The translations under genes were made by a program, and so were the position numbers. From NCBI RefSeq assembly GCF_964340395.1, contig NC_135564.1:2891001-2955000 (forward strand): 64,000 nt of DNA, read 5' to 3'. The notes beneath the pieces are model-generated. The model was not told the DNA's origin. It saw nothing but the letters and a program-made list of their open reading frames with translations, and made no database searches. The DNA is from Glandiceps talaboti (taxonomy: Eukaryota > Hemichordata > Enteropneusta > Spengelidae). The first letter of the stretch is position 1; every line of letters begins with the position of its first letter. Below are positions 54,721-63,673 of the stretch, in pieces.

Positions 54721-57700
54721 CGGGCGTCCATCCAGATCTGTCTGTTTACCTGCCTGTCTGCTTGTTTGTCTGTCTCTGTGGATATAACAGTACATCTACA
54801 TCTTTGACAGTAAAAGCCTGTTTGTGCCAACATATTTTCGACTAAATCTGTTCTCTGTCCTCCAATACTCTTATACACACATTTTAGTTTGACTCTTAAC
54901 GAGTACTAAGGCGCAATGATAACTTACATATCTATATATTGTATAGGATTATAACACAATTATTTACGAACCTTAGGATCAATAATACTGTAAACGTTAT
55001 AACCAGACAAAACGTGGATATACTGCATCCGACATATGTAATCACACTTAATGCTTTCTGGTGAATCAACGGGATCTGAAAACGAATGAAAGTAAAGTCC
55101 TGAAGTAAGCCTGGCATACATTATTCGTATTCCCAATCACAAACTCTTTAATTATGGAAGCCGAATAATCTTAATTAACATAACAAAGACTACTTTAGTA
55201 ACTTTGAACAACATCTTACCTCATAATCACCGGTTTGCATCAATACAGCGAAGTTTGTAAAGTGGTTGCAGAGACAAATTGTTCGGTTCTCCGACGATTC
55301 TGATGACACTCGACATCCTTCAGTTGCCCAAGGACTATGGAAATATAGAAATTAATGAAAAGAGAAAGGATCAAACACCTTTTAATTAATTAATTAATTA
55401 ATTAATTAATTAATTAATTAATTAATTAATTAAGTTATCTCATTTTTTGCTTGATTACGCAAACTCAATGCGATGTATACAATCTACACAGACATACACG
55501 TATATCTCCAATAGTTGATTTTATGGACATGATGTCGTGTTTGAAGACGATTTTTTTCATATTCGACCTAATTCGCTTCATAGAAATGTGACATCTACGA
55601 TTGTCACGTTTACAATATTCTGTGTATAGAAGAAAATCTTATAATTATACTTACTGTGTGCAGACGAATTTCTTTGTGTTATCAAAACGTACCTGTTTGT
55701 TGATGAATTTTCGGATGAATTTGTTGAAATGGCACTGTCGTTCAGATAAACACACTTAGCTATACTTCCATTGGCCTGTACAGAGAAGAGGAGATTAAGC
55801 TTACCTTAAGCTGAATCGTTATGTAGGAATTATGTAAGGAATTTATTTAGTTGAAATTGATGGATTAGAAATGGTGAGAACAACTTTGATTTTGCTTATG
55901 GCAATCTGACTCTTTTTTTTACTTAAGCTTTCTCATGTTGACAGAGACAGAAAGGGAGAAATAGAGACAGACATACAAAGACAGACTGAGAGGACATGCA
56001 GAGAGACAGAACCAGACAGACAGAGAAAGAGACATAGACAACCATCCAGAGAGAGAGAGATGAAAAGAGAGCCAGAGAAAGAGAGAGAGAGAGAGAGACA
56101 GAGAGAGAGTGAGAGAGAGACAGAGAGAGGAGAGAAAGAGAGAGTGCAAGATTGAGAGAGTGTGTGTGTGCAAGATTGAGAAGAGAGAAGAGAGACACAC
56201 AGAGACAGACAGGGAAAGGGAAACAGAGAGAGCGAGACAATGAGACAGACATAGGAGAGAGCGAGGAGGGGAGAAAGAGACATACAGACAGACATAGAGG
56301 GAAGAGAGGAGAGAGTCACCTTGTCACACAGATTCGTTTCTTATTTACTTGTAAAAGAGAAATAGAGTAGGGGGCGGGGCTACATGTAAAGAAATAGATA
56401 GAGCTGAATATTTCAGTGCAAATGTATTGTAGTCTATCTCCCTACCGGTTGATGTTCGAAGGCAATTTGTACTTCTGTCTCCAACTGTGTTGTTGGCGCT
56501 GGTTCTAGCACACAAGAAAACACCTTCGAAACAAGCTTTTCAGACCTGAGATAGAAATGAAAAAAAAACTGTCACCGAAATAGCTCGGATATTTCCACTG
56601 TCCGTTACCTCATATCTAAGATTTACCACATACCACATGGTGGATTAGGACACTATTGTAACTACATTGAGACTACCTTTCCAACTAAAAGCCTTCCTAG
56701 TCGATATTCATATTGCAGTGAGACTCCTGACTCACCTTGATCCACATACATTTACTAACTATAAGAGTAGGTGTGATGTTAATTCAGAAAAGTTTGCAAA
56801 CTTTTTCGATGAACGTCTTTTCGCATTTCACGTTTATATGGCCTTTTTTTCAATGTAGATAAATTTGGTGACTTTGTTAGACTACTGCGTGACGTGGCCA
56901 TGGCTATTAGAACAAAAGCATCCCATTTGGGCAGGATAGGTTCTCTGATAACAGATGTCCACTAGCCAACAGACACTGCAATTTCATATTAAAGTCCCGA
57001 ATACACCAAATTTACTGAATGACTACAGAATTGTTATCGAGAGAATTATTACAATTCCTAGTGAGGGATTCAAATAAGTGATCTGTCCGTGTTAGCACTC
57101 TTCACATATCATGCAAATATGTATCATTCCGCTTGAAATACCCCTACTTACGCTTCCGTCGGTTCTGTTGATTCTTCCCAGTTGTCGTAAATTACACTTG
57201 CAACACCAATTTCCGTTACTGCTTCAGTTTCTGTATAGTTAATGAAACATACAATAGGAATTTATCAACCCCAATTCACATTTTATTCAACGTTACTCAT
57301 TACGATGTAAACGTATTTTCATTAAAAAAATTCATTAAAAACTTTTATTAAATTCAGAGGTATCATAGTCACCATGGTAACTTCGATAGTATCAAGCAAA
57401 TGTGATAGCCATACCCCAAGTTCATCATGCTCGTCAATGTGATGGGTTTTCCGTAGTGAATCGTACTCAGAGATATCGTACTCACCAAGGTAAATCCAAA
57501 TATTACTTGTTAGAGTAAGAGACGTCTTTCCATTTGTGTCAGTAATCACCAAATCAGAAGAGTGAGACGCATTGATAACTTGGTACTCGGCGACTGTGGA
57601 GAAAATGTCAAATGATACAAATTCATTATTTGGTACTTGGCGACTGAGGAGGAAACACCAGATGATACAAATTCATTAACAATGTTTGATAGATGTTTGC

Positions 57701-59074
57701 TCTATAAATATTCTGTGGGTTGTTGAGCATTTTAAGAAGTTGAAGTGGGTTGTCATATGCCTTGATCGGCCACGACGTGAGCACTTGACAAGTTACTTAT
57801 CAACTCCTATATGTAATGGACCACCTGAGGATATGTAATGGGCTCTCTGAGGTCTGAGATGCCATGGACTCTGAGGTCTGAGATGCCATGGACTCTCTGA
57901 GGTCTGAGATGTAATAGACTCTCTGAGGCATGATATGCCATGGACTCTCTGAGGTCTGAGATGTAATGGACTCTCTGAGGTCTGAGATGCCATGGAATCT
58001 CTGAGGCATGAGATGCCATATCGCATGGACTCTCTGAGGTCTGAGATGCCATGGACTCTGAGGTCTGAGATGTAATTGACTCTCTAGGGTCTGAGATGCC
58101 ATGGACTCCCTGAAGTCTGAGATGTCATGGACTCTCTGAGGTCTGATGTGTAATGGACTCTGAGGTCTGAGATGTAATGGACTCTCTGGGGTCTGAGGTG
58201 TAATGGACTCTGAGGTCTGAGACGCCATGGACTCTGAGGTCTGAGATGTAATGGACCCCCTGCAGTCTGAGATGCCATGGATTCTCTGAAGTCTGAGATT
58301 TACCACCCTTGCAACGTCATACAACACTGTTCATATTTGGTGAATATTTTAGTCTGACTTACCTATGTATACATTCCAGTATTGAGAACTTTAGACTGAA
58401 TAGCAATAACATGGTAATAATATACAAAAAAAATAAAACAACAATTTTATATGAAAATTACAGACATATGAGAAACCCCAGTGAATATTGCGCTATTCAT
58501 GTAATGTCTTTATGAGTGCTTGGATGGACTTATTCATCAGTTTGAAGTTGAATTACAATCCCTTTATCACGATCAACATAAAATTTAACATAAAATTTAA
58601 GAATTTGATGAAACCAATGCTTTGGTTTAGTCAGCCCTAAAAATTTAATTAAACATAACACAGACCTATATTCTGTTCTTCTATTTTCAATCTTCTTTGA
58701 CCATTCTCTTTTAAGAATCCAATAACATCCGTACTGAAATCATCAAATTCAGTGACTAGTTTCATTTTCCGTCGACTGTATCTCTGAAATTGATATGATG
58801 AGAATTGGTTGATGTTTACGTAGCTGAGTAGGAAAGTAATAACAGCAATCTCTCATTTCATCAAATTGCTTGTATGTCATACATATCGCTTAATAACACG
58901 ATGAATTCCACTCGATTCGTGAGGAGGTTTTGTATGATCTAGAAATGTATGTATGTATGTATGTATGTATGTATGTATGTATGTATGTATGTATGTATGT
59001 ATGTATGTATGTATGTATGCCTACCTGCCTGCCTGTCTGTCTGTCCGTCCGTCCGTCCGTCCGTCCGTCCGTCC

Positions 59075-59156
<82 letters not shown>

Positions 59157-59233
59157 ATGTATGTATGTATGTATGTGTATATATATGTATGTATGTATGT
59201 ATGTGTGTATGTATGTATGTATGTATGTATGTG

Positions 59234-59265
<32 letters not shown>

Positions 59266-62200
59266 TGTATGTATGTATGTATGTATGTATGTATGTATGT
59301 ATGTGTGTATGGATGTAAGTATGTGTGGATGTCTGTATGTGTGGATGTGTGTATGTGTGGATGTGTGTATGTCTCCAATATAGTAACACTTATATCTTAT
59401 TGTATCTTCTCCTAACAAGCTATCACGACTCCTGAATCACATTGCCACCCTGTCAAATATCAGTATATCTTATTCAGGAATGAAAAGAGAAAACATTAAA
59501 ATGTTTCAATATCTATGTGTAATAACCATTGATCCATCAATCGTATACTACTGGCTGGTATCTCATTCATTATCCCATGGTACAACACCGAGGCAGAGAG
59601 CTTACCTTTGTAGGGCCATCGCTTTCTTCTTCAGTTTGCAGCATTTGTTCGAGGACCTGAATGGATGTCTGAAGTCGAAGGTGTGATTAGTTTGTGATAA
59701 ATTAATACTCAAAGACGGTACAGTAGCAGTGGCCATGATTTACAAATATTATGTTAGTATACTGTATTCAAAGTAAACGTTTGTTTGTTTGATACTTAGG
59801 ACATGGTGCTGGAAATATCATTAAAAAACATCTTTTCTGTTCTTTTTTGCGATTATAGTGCTGCAATTTTATTTTAAGAAGTTTAATTCTATCTGCTTGT
59901 TGTTCATTCAGTAGTGAAAATGCCAGCAATGCCTACTTGATGTTTACCTTGGTACAATGGTTTACCAACAAAGATGAATTTCCATTTTTTGAAGGAAACA
60001 ACTTGAACGTTTCTCTCTGAGTCACTTACTGATTTTTAGACTTTATATCGTACAGCGATTTAAGACAAAGACCCAACATACACACAAATAATCAGCTCCA
60101 TAAATACCTTTATGAGGTTATTGCCCTCATCTGTGGACACTTGTTTACTTGCAAAACGATCATTTCTGAGAAGCAAGAAGAATTCGTTCTGGACATCAGT
60201 TATGTTATTGGATTGTATCTTTCGGAAGCCACAAGTAACCTCAGCAATGACATCCATGGGACTACAACCACCAAACGACTCTTTGAGAGAAATTTAAAGA
60301 GAGAAGAAGTAAAAGCAAGTGTTAGAATATACATACATACATACATACATACATACATACATACATACATACATACATACATACATACAGACAGACATAC
60401 ATAAAAGCGAGTGTTAGAACATACCCACCCCTGAAAAAATACCAAATAAAACGAAACAAAACTAATCATAGCAGAAGCTGACAAAAGAAATGGAATTTAC
60501 GAGGGTTAGGGTAAGCGTTAGCGTTAGAATTTATTGAAAATGAACTGACGAATTGAAATATAATGACAAACAAAGAGAACAAAGTACCATATTAGGTTTG
60601 TAGCAGTAAAACTTGAAATTATAACATTATTCATAAATTCTTCTTCATCAAAATACAAAATATAATAAAAACAAACCTTCCAGGCGTATAGTTTAAATGA
60701 AAGAATAACTATTTATAATTACCTATATTCATAAACGCAGTTTTAATTTCCACACGTCTTGTTTGGCATACATATCTTCTAGTCTCCGTACAATTGGTTC
60801 GCTGCAGCGAGCAAGACCCGTCAATGTATTTTGTGATGGTAGTACAATCTCCATTTGAGATCGATGGTGGGGTTTTAGACATCACTATACCACCTTGCAT
60901 GGTGAGAGTATCGTTTGTGAAGTGTTTTGCCTTTGTGACATAGTAAGACTCTTCGTCATGATCTCCATCAGTAGGATGATCTCTGTTGAGTAGAATGACA
61001 ATAACCAGGGGTGTGATGGGACTGTATCTATTCGCATACTTCTACACCATGCGACAGAACACGATAGTGAGCTTTAGACAGAGTAACAATGACTTGATAA
61101 CAAGCAAGCAAACAAACAAACAAACAAACAAACAAACAAACAAACGAAAAAACAGACGGCAACCAAAAATAGGCACACACAAAGACATCATCCATCCATG
61201 ATCATCTATATCTCCATCCATCGGTCCATCTGTCCATACATACATACATACATGCATCCATCTATCCATCCACCCACCCATACATACATCGACGCATACA
61301 TACATACATCCATACATACGTACATACATACATACATACATACATACATACATACATACATACATACATACATACGTACATACATACATACATACATACA
61401 TACATACATACATACATACATGCATCCATCTATCCATCCACCCACCCATACATACATCGACGCATACATACATACATCCATACATACGTACATACATACA
61501 TACATACATACATACATACATACATACATACATACATACATACGTACATACATACATACATACATACATACATACATACATACATACATACATGCATCCA
61601 TCTATCCATCCACCCACCCATACATACGTACATACATACATTCCCATTTATCAAGACTGAATATGGAAGCCATTGTAAAATAGTATCAATTAGTCTTATT
61701 CATTCCTCTGAAAAAATGGACTATAACCAATTCAATGGACAACTACGAAACTTACATTTCCGAATCCTTATTTTTTTAAATTTTTTTAAAAAGGTAGAAA
61801 ACCCTTTTGGAGAGTGGCCTCCACTTAGAGGAAATTTTAAGTATGGTTTTTAAATTGTATTGTTACTACTTCCTTGCATTAGTTTGTATTTTTAAATACA
61901 TATGCACATACATACATACATACATACATACATACATACATACATACATACATACATACACACATACATACATACATACATACATACATACATACATACA
62001 TGTACATACATACATACATACATACATACATACATACATACATACATACATACATGTACATAAATACATACATACATACATACATACATACATACATACA
62101 TACATACATACATACATACAATACCTACCTACCTATCTACCTATCTACCTACCCACCTACCTAACTACTAACGTCACAGGTTATATATTGTAAGAAATCA

Positions 62201-63398
62201 TGATTTTAGCAATTGAAAGATATGCTGTATAAAAACTGAATGTTAAGCGTGAAATCTTAATATGAACCCTGGGAAGTAACCCCTTTTAAACAAAGTCGAT
62301 TTGTCGCTATTTAGATTCTTTCTACACAGTAAATGTCTACAAATAAAGCTGATGTCTGTAAGATATCTATGTAGAGATTTCATTGCTTCTAAATGACAGC
62401 TGAAAGATATTGAAAACACTTCTACTGTTATAATATGTATACATTTGATATCCATAATGGCATTCTGGACATTTATTAAGTCTAAGAAAAGCCTGAAGAG
62501 ATGTATTCCAATTACGTTCACTTTAATGGATCTTGCTGACCTTTGGGTAAACAATTTAATTAGTCGAATCTGATACATGGCTGAATAGATTTTAACAATG
62601 GAATAAGTCAGTTGTGATGATTACAGTCTCTAGATTGTGTACGTTGTTAGTCTTAAAAGTGTATGAAGGAAAACCTGTCGACTACTGACTGTTGCCATAG
62701 TAACCAGGGTGTATAAAGCCAAATAATCTAATACAATAGGGTTCGTAATAAAAGCAAGCATGACAGACATCCAATATTGATACTTACCGCAACATACTGA
62801 ATCAGTATATATAACTTGCTGATAAAGCAGTTTGAGGGTAATGCTACTATAAGCAGTTCATAAAAAAATGGCATAATAAACTCTGCTACCAACCATGCGA
62901 ATAAAAGGAAACTCGTGATACTAGGAGCCGGAATAATGTCAGCAAACCCTTTGTGCAAATAAAATGATAATAACATAAAACGTCACTTAACGTACAGTTT
63001 TGAACACAGGGTAGTGAAATCACGGTTGTGATGAATTTCCGTGAGACGAGCGTGTGATTTCAAACACTCTTCAATGACTTGTATACCAGTCTTTGTCTCA
63101 CAGGCTTCGGACACGAACAGACATTGACATAAATCAAACGAGCGCCTCGAAAAGTTGAAGCAGCCATTCGAAGGTGGATTGGTTTGGTTCTGCTGGTTGG
63201 CAGTCGATGTGTCGTCATTTGGAAAGGATGGCAAAATCTGGAGATTAGTAGAAGACAGTAGAAGCGATTGAAACAGAGCTAAATTCAATTTGGGAAAAAG
63301 ACATATGTAAATTATAAGAAGGAGTGAGACATTGAACGGAATAATTAAAGAGTAGAAGGTTGCATGGAGAGAGATGTAGAGAGAGGGGGACAGAAAGG

Positions 63399-63464
<66 letters not shown>

Positions 63465-63673
63465 GAGAGCGAGCGTGAACGCATGTTAGTCATTTAAACT
63501 TTACTTGTTTCTGCAAAAATAGACATCAATAAAATACAGCCAAGTAAGTTGTATAAACTAGAGCCAAGACAAAGTAGTAAACACTTAGGTAGTCTTACCT
63601 TTGAAGAGACTATCATGTACATCCATAGCAGAAAAAGTACAACAATCCCCTTTGCGTTTCTTGCTATCTTCAT
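51287..63673 (-). CDS. Adhesion G protein-coupled receptor with C-type lectin-like ectodomain (18 exons, 773 aa)
   Basis: Spliced gene assembled from 18 exons; every intron is GT-AG and every phase fits, giving 2322 nt of open frame. Approximate residues: signal peptide 1-24; C-type lectin-like domain 51-178; linker and GAIN domain about 195-472; GPS with Cys414, Trp436, Cys441, Cys454, Cys456 and the cleavage triplet His458-Phe459-Thr460; TM1 about 480-506; TM2 512-533; TM3 541-565; TM4 586-605; TM5 622-650; TM6 668-690; TM7 694-716; tail 721-773. Adhesion GPCRs sit in the plasma membrane, self-cleave at the GPS and signal through a tethered agonist that starts after the cleavage point (here TNFAVLM). 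The family is certain from GPS plus 7TM landmarks (Cys543 of TM3, ECL2 YCWLS, TM6 [10 protein letters not shown]7 FHCLMNEE). Ligand and G-protein partner cannot be read from sequence. The lectin-like call rests on cysteine spacing and is less sure. I could not assign it to a vertebrate ADGR subfamily. Exons 2 to 3 are the least certain junction. Confidence 0.88.
52199..52367 (-). CDS. aGPCR exon 17: transmembrane helices 6 and 7
   Basis: Acceptor TGTACTAG|A, donor GAG|GTAAGG, phase 2 to phase 0. Encodes [20 protein letters not shown] (TM6) and [26 protein letters not shown] (TM7), the strongest family signatures in the window. If this donor is not used, the frame stays open for 24 more codons to a stop at 52124, giving a possible alternative short tail. 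Confidence 0.95.
52646..52731 (-). CDS. aGPCR exon 16: TM5 and third intracellular loop
   Basis: Acceptor ATATATAG|ATC, donor AA|GTAAGT, phase 0 to phase 2. Encodes [20 protein letters not shown] and KKDDIDKI, the end of TM5 and a charged ICL3. Confidence 0.9.
52914..52966. repeat. (CTAC)n(CCAC)n microsatellite, aGPCR intron 15
   Basis: Six or seven CTAC units then five CCAC units, between exons 15 and 16. Confidence 0.95.
53189..53255 (-). CDS. aGPCR exon 15: ECL2 and start of TM5
   Basis: Acceptor TTATTTAG|C, donor TTG|GTAAGA, phase 2 to phase 0. Encodes [18 protein letters not shown] followed by TIIL. The 'CWLS' cysteine pairs with the TM3 cysteine in known structures of the family. Confidence 0.92.
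53533..53580. repeat. (GAGT)n microsatellite, aGPCR intron 14
   Basis: About 11 units with one AATC interruption. Confidence 0.9.
53771..53988 (-). CDS. aGPCR exon 14: transmembrane helices 3 and 4
   Basis: Acceptor TTCTTGTAG|TAT, donor TA|GTAGGT, phase 0 to phase 2. Encodes [29 protein letters not shown] (TM3 with the disulfide Cys543) and [15 protein letters not shown] (TM4), then YGNENY before ECL2. The '[16 protein letters not shown]' and 'GWG.P' motifs are diagnostic for the class. Confidence 0.95.
54405..54504 (-). CDS. aGPCR exon 13: transmembrane helix 2
   Basis: Acceptor GGTTTCAG|A, donor AAG|GTAAAA, phase 2 to phase 0. Encodes [20 protein letters not shown] and [14 protein letters not shown], matching the TM2 pattern 'I..NL..SL...Q..F..GI'. 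Confidence 0.9.
54557..54765. repeat. GTAT / GTGT / GTCT compound array, aGPCR intron 12
   Basis: (GTGT)n, (ATGT)n, (TCTC)n and (CTGT)n blocks in sequence between exons 12 and 13. Confidence 0.95.
54972..55075 (-). CDS. aGPCR exon 12: transmembrane helix 1
   Basis: Acceptor GTTTTCAG|ATC, donor AAG|GTTCGT, phase 0 to phase 2. Encodes [20 protein letters not shown] and [10 protein letters not shown]. 'ALS.ITYVGC.IS' is the conserved TM1 signature of adhesion and secretin-class receptors. Confidence 0.92.
55220..55334 (-). CDS. aGPCR exon 11: GPS cleavage motif and tethered agonist
   Basis: Acceptor TTCCATAG|T, donor GAG|GTAAGA, phase 2 to phase 0. Encodes PWATEGCRV, then [19 protein letters not shown]. 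The three remaining GPS cysteines and the Trp are present. Cleavage is expected between Phe459 and Thr460 (HF-T where most receptors have HL-T or HL-S), exposing TNFAVLM as the tethered agonist. Confidence 0.93.
55381..55433. repeat. (AATT)n microsatellite, aGPCR intron 10
   Basis: About 13 perfect tetranucleotide units. The unit is self-complementary, so the tract can fold on itself. Confidence 0.95.
55693..55775 (-). CDS. aGPCR exon 10: first GPS cysteine
   Basis: Acceptor CTGTACAG|GCC, donor AACAG|GTACGT, phase 0 to phase 2. Encodes [13 protein letters not shown] followed by a Ser/Asn-rich loop with several N-glycosylation sequons. 'KCVYLN' is the first GPS cysteine strand ('.CVFWD' in relatives); the usual Trp is replaced by Leu. 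Confidence 0.85.
55938..56325. repeat. GA-rich purine tract, aGPCR intron 9
   Basis: About 390 bases dominated by GAGA and GACA on the plus strand, that is TC-rich on the coding strand. The long minus-strand frames (LSLSLSL) are artefacts of this composition. Confidence 0.95.
56446..56545 (-). CDS. aGPCR exon 9: GAIN strands before the GPS
   Basis: Acceptor ATCTCAG|G, donor CCG|GTAGGG, phase 2 to phase 0. Encodes [15 protein letters not shown] and [12 protein letters not shown], matching the GAIN pattern 'INS.VISA.V' followed by 'V.ITF.H.'. Confidence 0.87.
57152..57230 (-). CDS. aGPCR exon 8: GAIN strand with VASVIYDNW
   Basis: Acceptor CTATACAG|AA, donor GC|GTAAGT, phase 1 to phase 2. Encodes [20 protein letters not shown]. 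'[10 protein letters not shown]' is the widely conserved GAIN strand usually seen as 'VVFVLYDNL', followed by an acidic loop. Confidence 0.87.
57486..57593 (-). CDS. aGPCR exon 7: GAIN subdomain B, first strands
   Basis: Acceptor TCTCCACAG|TC, donor CTTG|GTGAGT, phase 1 to phase 1. Encodes [19 protein letters not shown] and [13 protein letters not shown], the hydrophobic beta-strand pattern of GAIN subdomain B, with an N-glycosylation site (NAS). The acceptor lies in a locally duplicated segment with a second copy 50 bases upstream. Confidence 0.85.
57815..58300. repeat. Degenerate minisatellite (24-27 bp units) in aGPCR intron 6
   Basis: About 20 imperfect copies of a unit reading GGACTCTCTGAGGTCTGAGA followed by TGCCAT or TGTAAT. 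Units of two lengths alternate, and single substitutions mark copies. It lies inside the intron between exons 6 and 7. The long frames it contains on the minus strand (SQTSESP, HLRPQR) are by-products of the repeat. Confidence 0.95.
58666..58783 (-). CDS. aGPCR exon 6: GAIN subdomain A
   Basis: Acceptor AATTTCAG|AGA, phase 0; donor ATAG|GTCTGT, a weaker site, phase 1. Encodes [20 protein letters not shown] and a lysine/arginine-rich helix ending KIEEQNI, which leads into the first GAIN beta strand in exon 7. Confidence 0.78.
58945..59372. repeat. Compound GTAT / GTCT / GTCC array, aGPCR intron 5
   Basis: Runs (ATGT)n, (GTCC)n, (CTGT)n, (ATGT)n, with GTGGAT variants at the right end, over about 430 bases. 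It generates open frames on both strands (MYVC, HTYI, RQTD) that are not genes. Confidence 0.97.
59606..59668 (-). CDS. aGPCR exon 5: GAIN subdomain A helix
   Basis: A 63-nt exon, phase 0 on both sides (acceptor GACTTCAG|ACA, donor AAG|GTAAGC). Encodes [19 protein letters not shown], an amphipathic helix of the kind found in GAIN subdomain A. Skipping it would keep the frame. Confidence 0.82.
60108..60280 (-). CDS. aGPCR exon 4: linker / start of GAIN domain
   Basis: Acceptor CTCAAAG|AG completes the split GAG codon from exon 3; donor AAG|GTATTT, phase 0. Encodes [18 protein letters not shown] followed by a helical, charged region ending DEGNNLIK. This resembles the region just N-terminal to, and the first helices of, GAIN subdomain A. 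A GTAG acceptor 30 bases downstream would be out of phase. Confidence 0.8.
60330..60395. repeat. (CATA)n microsatellite, aGPCR intron 3
   Basis: About 14 units then CAGA variants, flanked on both sides by a short direct repeat: AAAGCAAGTGTTAGAA on the left and AAAGCGAGTGTTAGAA on the right. Confidence 0.9.
60723..60982 (-). CDS. aGPCR exon 3: C-terminal half of C-type lectin-like domain
   Basis: Acceptor CAACAG|A, donor ATAG|GTAATT; phase 2 in, phase 1 out. Encodes [16 protein letters not shown], then [15 protein letters not shown] and [11 protein letters not shown]. The last segments fit the inner-Cys and terminal-Cys pattern of C-type lectin folds ('C.......C......R.VC', Cys152, Cys163, Cys170, Cys178). 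The carbohydrate and calcium motifs EPN/QPD and WND, and a clear WIGL core, are absent, so sugar binding of the classical kind is not supported. Confidence 0.75.
61104..61147. repeat. (AAAC)n microsatellite, aGPCR intron 2
   Basis: About ten AAAC units with one AAGC variant at the left end. Confidence 0.9.
61205..61645. repeat. Higher-order CATA/CATC array with three units of about 170 bp, aGPCR intron 2
   Basis: Within CATA tetranucleotides, an embedded marker (CATGCATCCATCTATCCATC, then CACCCACCC, then ATCGACGC) recurs at about 61251, 61419 and 61591, spacings of 168 and 172 bases. The third copy is truncated before the ATCGACGC part. This shows duplication of a larger unit, not just slippage. 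Confidence 0.9.
61905..62165. repeat. CATA array with CTAC tail, aGPCR intron 2
   Basis: Long (CATA)n with interspersed CACA and ATGTACAT interruptions, passing into (CTAC)n/(CTAT)n at the right end. Between this and 62995 I see no further exon that fits the reading phase. Confidence 0.95.
62996..63237 (-). CDS. aGPCR exon 2: N-terminal half of C-type lectin-like domain
   Basis: Phase 0 in (CTCCAG|ATT), phase 2 out (CT|GTACGT). The first 25 residues are a Ser/Thr/Asn/Gln/Pro-rich linker with possible N-glycosylation. Then come NGCFNFS and the helix-like segment [20 protein letters not shown], which matches the C-type lectin pattern 'A..C...GA.L..I' with Cys83 as the outer disulfide partner. 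Extra cysteines (62, 64, 71, 103) suggest added local disulfides. A second donor four bases further on (TAC|GTTAAG, end 62992) is possible, but only the CT|GTACGT donor is in phase with exon 3. Confidence 0.75.
63391..63463. repeat. (GA)n microsatellite, aGPCR intron 1
   Basis: About 35 GA dinucleotides with scattered AA or GG variants, between exons 1 and 2. Confidence 0.95.
63599..63673 (-). CDS. aGPCR exon 1: start codon and signal peptide
   Basis: Encodes 25 residues: MKIARNAKG followed by a hydrophobic core [13 protein letters not shown] and SSK, a textbook signal peptide (basic N-region, h-region, small polar residues). The exon ends AAG|GTAAGA in phase 0. The ATG is the only one in this exon upstream of the hydrophobic core. 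Any 5' untranslated exon or promoter would lie in the last 330 bases of the window or beyond. Confidence 0.82.

Noticed and set aside
62728-62976. Hydrophobic 82-codon minus frame with a GTAAGT donor at about 62788, a possible extra exon between aGPCR exons 2 and 3
   Set aside because: No acceptor gives a frame that joins exon 2 to exon 3 in phase, and a membrane-like segment inside the lectin-like domain makes no sense.
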